In this document: positions 56,540 to 64,000 of the stretch, piece by piece
Layout of the letters: each line of letters opens with the position of its first letter
Numbering within the stretch: the stretch's first letter is position 1
Assembly: GCA_025331445.1 (NCBI GenBank)
Contig: JAIWNE010000024.1
Span: 62,001-126,000 of the forward strand
DNA length: 64,000 bases
Direction: 5' to 3'
Origin: Blakeslea trispora
Lineage: Eukaryota; Mucoromycota; Mucoromycetes; Mucorales; Choanephoraceae
Program-made: the position numbers and the translations under genes
The notes under the pieces: generated by a model
Database searches by the model: none
The model's input: the letters and a program-made list of their open reading frames with translations, nothing else
Told to the model about the DNA's origin: nothing

Positions 56540-58383
56540 ATGAATTCTTGGAAACTCCCGGGTGTTAGAAGCAGTAATAAGAAAGTAGATGAAACAATGA
56601 GTGTTGTGCTAATGATGTACTAGAAAACAAAGAACCTACTCACATTGAGAGACCATCTACTGAGCCTGTTAGAAACGAACCCAAGTCAGGTGTTTTGCTG
56701 ATTCGTATCTGTGATGCCAGAGGTATTACACCTCCTGCAGACATTGCTTTACCCAGTGATCAACAAGTGGCCATCAACCGTCAATCCAGCCGTGATTCAC
56801 TCAGTCGTAAACAACACTGGTGGTTGCCTTATGTTGTTTTGGAATTCGATAAAAACGAAGTCTTGATTGATTCTTTAGGAGGCAACACACAGAATCCTGT
56901 CTATCAATACAGAGCTCATTTGTAAGTAAATCAATACAATCAACCAAATGGGGTCTATTCATGTTGTTATTAGTGATGTATCGCGTAGTTCAGAAGTCTC
57001 TATTTCCATGTACATGCGTCACCCTCCTCCAAAACAAGGTGCGACACATGATTTCTTCTTGGGTGGTGTCAAGATTCAGCCTAATTTTGATGCTAGCAAG
57101 ATTGAAGATCAAGATTTAGATCTGACAGGAGGCACAGGCAAAATTCATATTCAACTCTGTTATCGACCTCAACAGGTAAAACATAAAGAAAAGCGCTTAT
57201 GATATGTGATTAAGATTGTATGGTAGGCAAGTACACCCATCACGTTTGATTCGTTTGATTTGCTTCGTGTGATTGGTCGTGGTAGTTTTGGTAAGGTCTA
57301 TGTTGTCCGCAAAAAGGATACCAACCGTATCTATGCCATGAAAGTCCTTCGTAAATCACGCATCATCTCTCGTTCTGAAGTCACACATACCATGGCTGAA
57401 AAGACCGTGTTGGCCAAGATTCGAAACCCATTTATTGTGCCCTTGAAATTTGCCTTTCAGAGTCCAGATAAGCTTTATTTGGTATTGGCTTTCATCAATG
57501 GTGGTGAACTCTTTCATCATCTCCAGTTAGAAGGTCGATTTGATGAAAACCGTTCTCGATTCTATACAGCCGAGTTATTGAGTGCGTTAGAATGTCTTCA
57601 TGATTTCAATGTGGTGTATCGGTAAGTGTGTTGGGGGAATCAGGAGAATCAGACTAACCCCAGCCGATAGTGACTTGAAACCAGAAAACATCTTGATTGA
57701 TTACAATGGACATATTGCCCTGTGTGACTTTGGTCTATGCAAGTTAAATATGAAGGAAAATGAGCGTACAAACACATTCTGTGGTACACCTGAATACCTT
57801 GCACCCGAATTGTTGCTGGGTCAGGGTTATACCAAGACAGTCGATTGGTGGACTTTGGGTGTCTTGTTGTATGAAATGATGACTGGATTACCACCCTTTT
57901 ATGATGAAAACACAAATGAGATGTATAGAAAGATTCTACAGGATGAACTAAGATTTCCTGATGATATGAGTAAAGAGGCACAATCTCTTTTAAAAGGCGT
58001 AAGTGTATAGATTCATATGGAGACCACTGACTAAAAAAAGCCCTCAATAGCTTTTGACAAGAGATCCTGCTGAACGATTGGGTAACAATGGCTCAGAGGA
58101 AATCAAGAATCATCCGTTTTTCTCTAGTATTGATTGGCGCAAGTTAAATCAAAAGAAAGTACAGCCACCTTACAAACCCTCTGTTGATTCTGCTGTTGAC
58201 ACTACCAATTTTGATGATGAATTTACCTCTGAGGCACCTCAAGAGACCTTTGTGGATGAATCACAGATATCGCGTACAATGCAAGAACAATTTGCTGGAT
58301 TTACCTATAATCCTGCTAATGATGGTGTGATGGGTGAAAGTTATACGGTATTTTCAGAAATCGTTCGTTCCTCAGATGAATAA
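56540..58383 (+). CDS. YPK1: AGC protein kinase of the Ypk1/Gad8 (SGK-like) group
   Basis: Six exons (56540-56561, 56624-56921, 56974-57175, 57227-57621, 57671-57998, 58051-58383) give 525 aa. The 22-bp first exon (MNSWKLP) is inferred from the GTGTTAG donor and the frame. The N-terminal half is a C2-like domain (PKSGVLLIRICDARGITPPA; HWWLPYVVLEFDKNEVLID), as in Ypk1 and S. pombe Gad8. The kinase domain shows GRGSFGKVYVV, AMKVL, YRDLKPEN, DFGLCK and the activation-loop TNTFCGTPEYLAPE. The C-terminal tail has the hydrophobic motif FAGFTY, the TORC2 phosphorylation site in this family. It should act downstream of TORC2 and PDK1 in membrane stress and sphingolipid control. All catalytic residues are present. 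Confidence 0.92.
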
Positions 58384-59110
58384 AAAAAAGTGTACCCCCT
58401 CCTTTTTTGTGTCGATCTTTTGAAAATAATAGTTACAACCCTAATCAGGAAAGTACCACGTGGAATTGAATCAGCGTTCTATAAGAGAAAAAGAGGACAG
58501 AATAAGGGATAAGGTTGCACAAATAGATTTCAATGTGAGCCCACAAAAGTGGTACAACTGTATTATGTCACATGCAGGACTCTATTGAAACTCATATTTC
58601 TCACTTAAAACGCACTTCTTGAGAAATGACTATCCAACTACACTTCAGAATATATATATAAAAAGATGGCTCGATGCATGTCACATGATATACACTCAAG
58701 AAGCAAGCACTGTTGTCATTTGCTAGAGTCACAAGCATGAGACAACTTATTTTTCCTTTGGGTTGCAACATAGCCTTTAAATGACTTGTATCAACAAAAG
58801 AAAGACTGTGTATCTCCTTTAGAAAACAGTCCATTTTAGATTGGTTAAACTTGTCTTTTTGTATCAACTAGTACGTTGTCGTCTTGGTAGTACGGTAACT
58901 AACAAAAAAAAAAACGACCGGACCATGCCACGTGGTTAAAAAGAAAATAAAAAAAAAAAAGGGCAAAAAAAAATTTTTTTTTCCCTCTTTCTTTCTTTTT
59001 TTTACACAAAGAAAAAAGAGCGAAAATAATAAAGGAGTAATTTTTCTTTTTTTCTTCTCTCTCTTTTAAAAAATTCGACTTATTTCTATGTATATGCTTA
59101 AACAGATAAT
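58384..59110. other. Intergenic stretch, no gene seen
   Basis: About 0.7 kb between the kinase and the phosphodiesterase gene. A purine/pyrimidine-biased patch of A- and T-runs covers 58900-59075. Minus-strand open frames (58601-58867 and 58899-59231) have no domain and overlap the promoter of the downstream gene. No RNA gene was recognised. Confidence 0.5.
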
Positions 59111-61434
59111 ATGTTGAATGCTTCAATTTGTACAGTGGTGATATTACACCAAAGCCCATTTCCTTATCATCAAGAAGAAGATTATCAACAATTATTGACT
59201 TCCACCTTTGGAAAAGGTGAATAGAAAACAACAGCTGTTATTTTCATTACTCATCTTGTTTTACAGTGTATATAGAACAAACCCCTTTGAAAGCCATAGA
59301 GAAATGTCGCCATATTAAACATTCATTACTCCTAGTTGACTTGGACGCGATGGATTCACCTTTAAAGAAAGACACGATTCAACTTTTAGAAACCATTCAA
59401 CGCGACCTAGAAAATACCTCGATACCACTTGTTGGTAAGCTTATTATTCTATGTTATATCATCCTTATTGACTCTGTTCTTAGTCTGTTCCAATGACGAC
59501 TCTGCTCAGTTCATGTTAGATTGTATACATGCTGGTGCAGTAGATTATTTATTAAAACCTATTTATTCCAACATGATAAAGACTCTTTTTTTGGTAATTC
59601 AGACATAAAAAAAAATCAAAGGCTTTGTTTTGTTCATTTCTTCTTGTGCGCGAATAGAAACTGTATACACCAAGAAAACAGTCTGCCTTGTTACTTCCTC
59701 AACAACAACATTCAATACCTTCACCTACTTCACTTTATGAAAGAATCAAAGATACACAGTAAGTTGTTATTCTTAATAGATTTCCTAGATTAACTCTCTA
59801 CTTTATTAGTCTATCAAAAACAGTCATGGAAGCATTTGTGCCAAAGACAATGATTCAAGTATCTCCTTTTGTATTGACAAAGTAAATAAAAAAAAGGAAT
59901 AGCCAACCTCAAGGGAACCAGTTGGGCTAAACTTTTTTTTTTAATAGGAAACAACTGACGGATCTTAAAACGAGAATTTACAGTTGGGATTTTGGACCTT
60001 TTGGTTTATCGACAGGCGAATTAGTCCATGTTGTCTATCTGATATTCAGTCAAGTCTTGAGCTTGCCTGACTTGTCATTTATTGTGTTGACAAAAAGTAA
60101 GATTGTCAAAACAGACTCCCAAACAAACAAACTAAGCAAAATCTATGATTGATTAGACCAATGGTATGATTTTATTATCGACTTGGCCAGCACCTATCAT
60201 GACGAAAATCCTTATCACAACTTTGCTCATGCAGTGGATGTACTTCAATGCTTATTTGTGATGCTATGTGAATCTGGCATCTTGCCATTCTTTAACAAAA
60301 AGGATCGAATCGGCTTACTGACACCAAAGGATGTGTTTGCCTTGTTGATAGCTGCTATTGGACATGATGCGGCCCATCCCGGTGTCAATAACGCATTTCT
60401 CATCAATTCCTCTAACCCACTTGCCACACTTTATAACGATCGTTCTGTCCTGGAAAGTCTACATTCCATGACTTTGTTTCAACTGTTGAACAAACATGGG
60501 TTGATTGATATGATAGGCGGTGTTCATTCTGAAGATTATAAAGGTAAAGTAAAATAGTAAGACTCTTGAAAGATGGGACTTGACGCCTTGAGCAACCATT
60601 AGAATTCAGAAAGACAGTGGTCTCCAGTATTCTAGCAACAGACATGTCATTGCATCTTGAATATGTAACTAAAATTAAAGAACAAGCCTCTCGATTTCAT
60701 TTGAACCAAGTAGAACCTATTGATGTTGAACGTAACTTGTTATGTAGTGCTCTTATCAAATGTGCAGATATCAGCAATGTGGTAAACATGTCTACCTTTT
60801 CTTTATACAATTCACAAGTGCTAATCATAAAAAACTATAGGCTCGCCCATTTCGATGGGGCACAAAATGGGCTGAATTATTAGTAGAAGAATTTGTGTGC
60901 CAAGGCGATTTAGAAAAAGAACTCGGCATGCCTGTACTACCAATGAACGACCGTGATAAAGTGATCTTGGAAGATTCGCAGATTGGGTTTATCCGGTTTG
61001 TTGCGCTTGATTTGTTCCAGAACGTACGTGAAATACTGGTCGACCTATCCTTTGCTGTAGACCAGATTCAGGCCAACTTGAAAGAATGGGAGACACGCAA
61101 ACATAGCTTGACAGCACACGACTCGGGTGTCTCTAATCTATTCTCGGTCCTGCCTAGCTCGAGTGATGATGAAGATAATTTTCATTCGGATGAATACAAG
61201 TGCATGATAGAAGCAGGTAATAAAGAGATTCGTAAAGAAGTGTTTTGGCTAACACAAAGATATTTAGGCAGTAAAAGGTCAAGTAGTATTGATTTATGTT
61301 CATCCGATGTTAAAAAGAGAGCTCCCTTGGAAAAGAAGACATCACTTTACCATCCGATACAATTAGACGAAAATAATGTTTCACCTGGTGAAACTAGAAA
61401 AAACCCTATTTATTGTCAGTGTGCCATACAATAA
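59111..61434 (+). CDS. Class I cyclic-nucleotide phosphodiesterase with receiver-like N-terminus and CaaX end
   Basis: Multi-exon. Exon 1 (59111-59216) starts MLNASICTVVILHQ and joins 59267 in frame. Residues 1-120 resemble a response-regulator receiver: the beta-3 Asp (LLLVDLDAMD) and the Lys motif (AGAVDYLLKPI) are present, but the acidic pair after beta-1 is replaced (ILHQSP). The PDE domain then shows YHDENPYHNFAHAVDVLQ, the HD motif IGHDAAHPGVNNAF, and ALIKCADISNV, i.e. all metal ligands of class I PDEs. It should hydrolyse cAMP (or cGMP). A similar receiver-PDE layout is known from Dictyostelium RegA. The protein ends NPIYCQCAIQ, where CAIQ fits a CaaX prenylation box with a Cys two residues before it. 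Regulation is not visible; the exon path was reconstructed by hand. Confidence 0.88.
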
Positions 61435-61752
61435 CCCTGCTTTTTTTTTTGTACATAATAATAGGGGGGGGGCCATAGACAAATTTGTATACTTGCAAAT
61501 AAAATCACTTTTTTTATTTTTGACACCAAGTGTTTCAAGCTATAGTCTAAAACCCTCTCAATTTACAAATAAATAGTAATAGTTTATTTTCATCATAAAT
61601 TCATGCAAAAGAAAAAGAGAAAAAGAGAGGCGAGAAGGAGTTTGAATTGGGAAGAGAGGGACCCCTTAAAAAGTGAACAAAAAAGGAAGGTTATCGAAAG
61701 TGAATGTATCAGAGAATTGGGTAAATGAATGAACAAGAGAAAGTCATGAAAT

Positions 61753-64000
61753 TTAGAGTTGAAAGGTTTTATGTGTCTTGCAGACAGTACCATCTCCTCT
61801 GACCAGCAAAATAGGTATATGATGATACGTTTCTTTGATCTGCAGTAATTTCTGATGTGGGGGAATTTGGCATACTAACAGTTCTCGACTGCAATAGTCT
61901 GTTGTGACAGCCCTGACATTACCAAACCAGACTTGAAGATCGCGTGAGAAGTTCTCACCATGTAGGCTTAAAGTGTGGATGGATTTCATGGCCATGCTAG
62001 AGAGTGAAGGAAAGGGTGTACTCAAGACAAGAGACGAAAAATCATCTACCTCTTCCATAAATAATGACTCGGATGGCAATAGAAAGTTATAGGTAATTGA
62101 ATCTATAGAAAAAAATTAGGGTGAGTGGCTCTCTCTTTGTAGGATCACATGCCATTGGGTTCTTACCTGTACCGACAATAGTCCAAACACCAGCATCTGA
62201 AACATCTTCTTGCCAACAAGCACCTAATCCAGCTTGGATCGAGGAACGACGTGTGTTGGTCGAGCTACTGCTGCTGATGCTTGATTTTCGTGAAAACAGG
62301 TCATCCACAGGGTCAATAGAGACTCGGCGTTTACGAACAATCTTCTCAATCATCTTGTTGTCTTCCATGACAACAGGCTTTCTGGGTTCTGTCGTCTTGT
62401 GCATGCCAACAATATCGTTTAGACAAGCAAGATAGATGGGCTGTTCATTGTTAGGTGTGACAAGCTGAAGAGCAATTTTATGTAACTGGGAAACAGGGTC
62501 ACCCAACACTTCTTCATCATTCATCAAGCTCCCTCCTACAACAGTAGAAGCCTTTTCGACTTTACGGATCACCATCACTGGACTCACAAGACCTGTGTTT
62601 AAGCACTGTAGGACAACTTGCTGGTTATAATGAATAGGTATCATCTGTTGTCGTTTCATAGCCACAGCAGGCGGTGTTGGTAAATGATCGGGTAGATCGT
62701 GACACTCATTCAAAAGGACATCTAGATGGTTATTCTCTTCATTGTCTACCAGCCAAATGACAAAGGGATCCCAACTGGTGGTGCGGGCCACAAAGCATGT
62801 AGTGTCTGTAGATGGAGAGGACTTGCTGCTCGATACACCCAAGTATTTTGTAGACACTGTCTGTGATCGAATACGGTTAAACAACGAGACAGTCGTTCCA
62901 TGATGAATGCACAATTCCATGTTCTTGACACTCTGACGTTTCTTGGATGGCTTACTGATGACTTTGATGCCCTTGGAAGTTAACAGACCGAGTTGAAGAC
63001 CGTTTGCTAACTCAAGACTCACCATGGCCTCTACTCGTTTACGTTTTTCATCAGCGTCACTAATGAACAGATGCTTTGAGACAGCTTTTCCTAAACCCAA
63101 TAGTTCTTGATTGGGATTGTTGTAGAGTTCGATGGATTGGTTACGGGCATCTGCAAAACTACGAAATCGACTTGGATGTTCTGATGTATGTGTCGTGTTG
63201 CTTGAGCCTTTGGTGGGTTGTCCTGTTTGTCCCACCACTGTACCAGATAGGGTAGACCATTCAATATAGCCTGATTGGCCTGCCTCACCCGAGAGAGAGA
63301 TGGTCAGTTTGGGTGGGAACAGGTGTGTTCCTTCAGGTGATATCAAGACTTCATGATCGCTTGGGTGAATTGTGTTTGATACAGTCCACCAATCAGTACC
63401 GACCAAGAGTGTGGTAGGTGGTGGACATAGGAACCTAATATAACGTGTCAGAAAGTAAAAATAGATTCGCTTTGGTTTTCTAGAACACTTGCCTCTTTTC
63501 AGTTCCATAACTCTTTTGAGCTACTTTACTTGTCAGTATAAGCACTGATTTTTCTTCAACATGACATTGGCCCATGAGGTATTGATGTATGGTGTGTTTC
63601 AGCTTGATTTCATCTAGTGTGTATTGCATTATTTTGGCTACCATGGATCTTCTCTGTTCAGTGGGTGCGGAAGAGCGATATTCTTCTGTCACCAAGACAG
63701 GAGGAGACGAATTCGATGATGAAGAAGAACTGGAGGTGACTAGAGGAACGGTAGAAGAAATCAATGTACTGTTGGTGGTGTTTGGTATAGGAGACGATGG
63801 CGTGGCTTCCTGAGTAAACAAATCCAATGGTTGCTTCATGTCTGTTAACTACAAGAAAAAAAGCTAGATTTAATTTTTCAAACAAAAAAAAAAAAAAAAA
63901 AGGATTCCATCTTCCCCCCTTTTCTAGAAAAAAAGGGTTTTTACTTACTTTACCATCATTGTATTGGTTTGATTGGTTGGCCAATGCTGTGGATTGTTTT
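61753..64000 (-). CDS. CSL-family transcription factor (RBP-J / Cbf11-12 type), 5' end beyond the window
   Basis: The gene enters from the right edge: an exon ending ANQSNQYNDGK at about 63951 joins LTDMKQPLDLFTQE across an intron, so the Met near 63839 need not be the start. A Ser-rich linker precedes the Rel-like N-terminal domain (VLILTSKVAQKSYGTEKR then FLCPPPTTLLVG). These halves are split by a GC-AG intron (63435-63492). The beta-trefoil core has SKPSKKRQSVKNMELCIHHG and VSLFNRIRSQTVSTKYLGV, the DNA-contact signature of CSL proteins. The C-terminal part (WTIVGTDSITYNF, then SLHGENFSRDLQVWFG) is a TIG/IPT domain; the gene ends at 61753. CSL proteins bind GTGGGAA-type sites. Fungi lack Notch; fission yeast Cbf11/Cbf12 act in adhesion, cell cycle and lipid genes. 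Confidence 0.92.

Noticed and set aside
57649..58047. 132-codon minus-strand frame in the kinase gene.
   Set aside because: It lies opposite to conserved kinase motifs and is a shadow of the coding strand.

Overview
The window looks like nuclear DNA of a zygomycete-type fungus, most likely Mucoromycota (Mucorales). The DNA is AT-rich, the genes carry many short GT-AG introns (about 50-90 bp), and the proteins are clearly fungal. A CSL transcription factor, a mammalian-type PDE with a receiver-like N-terminus and a REase-fold protein of a type I remember as common in Mucorales fit an early-diverging fungus better than a yeast. This assignment is inference from gene content; no marker gene fixes the species.

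Left gene block (1-15.2 kb): a partial two-RRM RNA-binding protein (-), a zinc-free MDR oxidoreductase (-), the mitochondrial glycine cleavage P-protein (+), the MutL homologue MLH3 (-, many small exons) and a vacuolar-type amino acid transporter (+). They are separated by 1.5-2.1 kb intergenic stretches in which I see no genes.

Repeat-rich desert (15.2-36.3 kb): this 21 kb holds only one non-transposon gene candidate, a PD-(D/E)XK-like protein (23.97-25.47 kb) that carries an apparent frameshift. The rest is mobile and simple-sequence DNA. A decayed LINE is cut by a 914-bp solo LTR and by a 265-bp insertion, each with a 5-bp target duplication. A broken 1.35-kb Tc1-like element abuts the LINE, and a foldback MITE sits in the Tc1 target site. 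A second copy of that MITE lies at 21.8 kb. Two 0.95-kb inverted copies of an unclassified repeat lie about 12.6 kb apart and enclose the transposon cluster. Minisatellites with 8-, 12-, 13- and 14-bp units and long microsatellites are frequent.

Right gene block (36.3-64 kb) is dense. It contains the nucleoporin NUP192 (+) with a small TIR element just upstream or in a first intron; an F-box protein (-), the F-BAR/C1/SH3 protein BZZ1 (-), an unrecognised protein (-), the Fe-S targeting factor MMS19 (-), a DUF4112 membrane protein (-) and a coiled-coil protein (-); then MIM2 (+), a YPK1/Gad8-type AGC kinase (+), a cyclic-nucleotide phosphodiesterase (+) with a degenerate receiver domain and a C-terminal CaaX box, and a CSL (RBP-J-type) factor (-) that runs off the right edge.

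The genes form no operon-like system; they are mostly housekeeping genes. The points most worth a second look are the PD-(D/E)XK protein, the prenylation-type PDE, the nested transposon cluster with reconstructable insertion order, the two MITE families, and the inverted repeat around the desert. All exon boundaries were worked out by eye from frame continuity and splice consensus.
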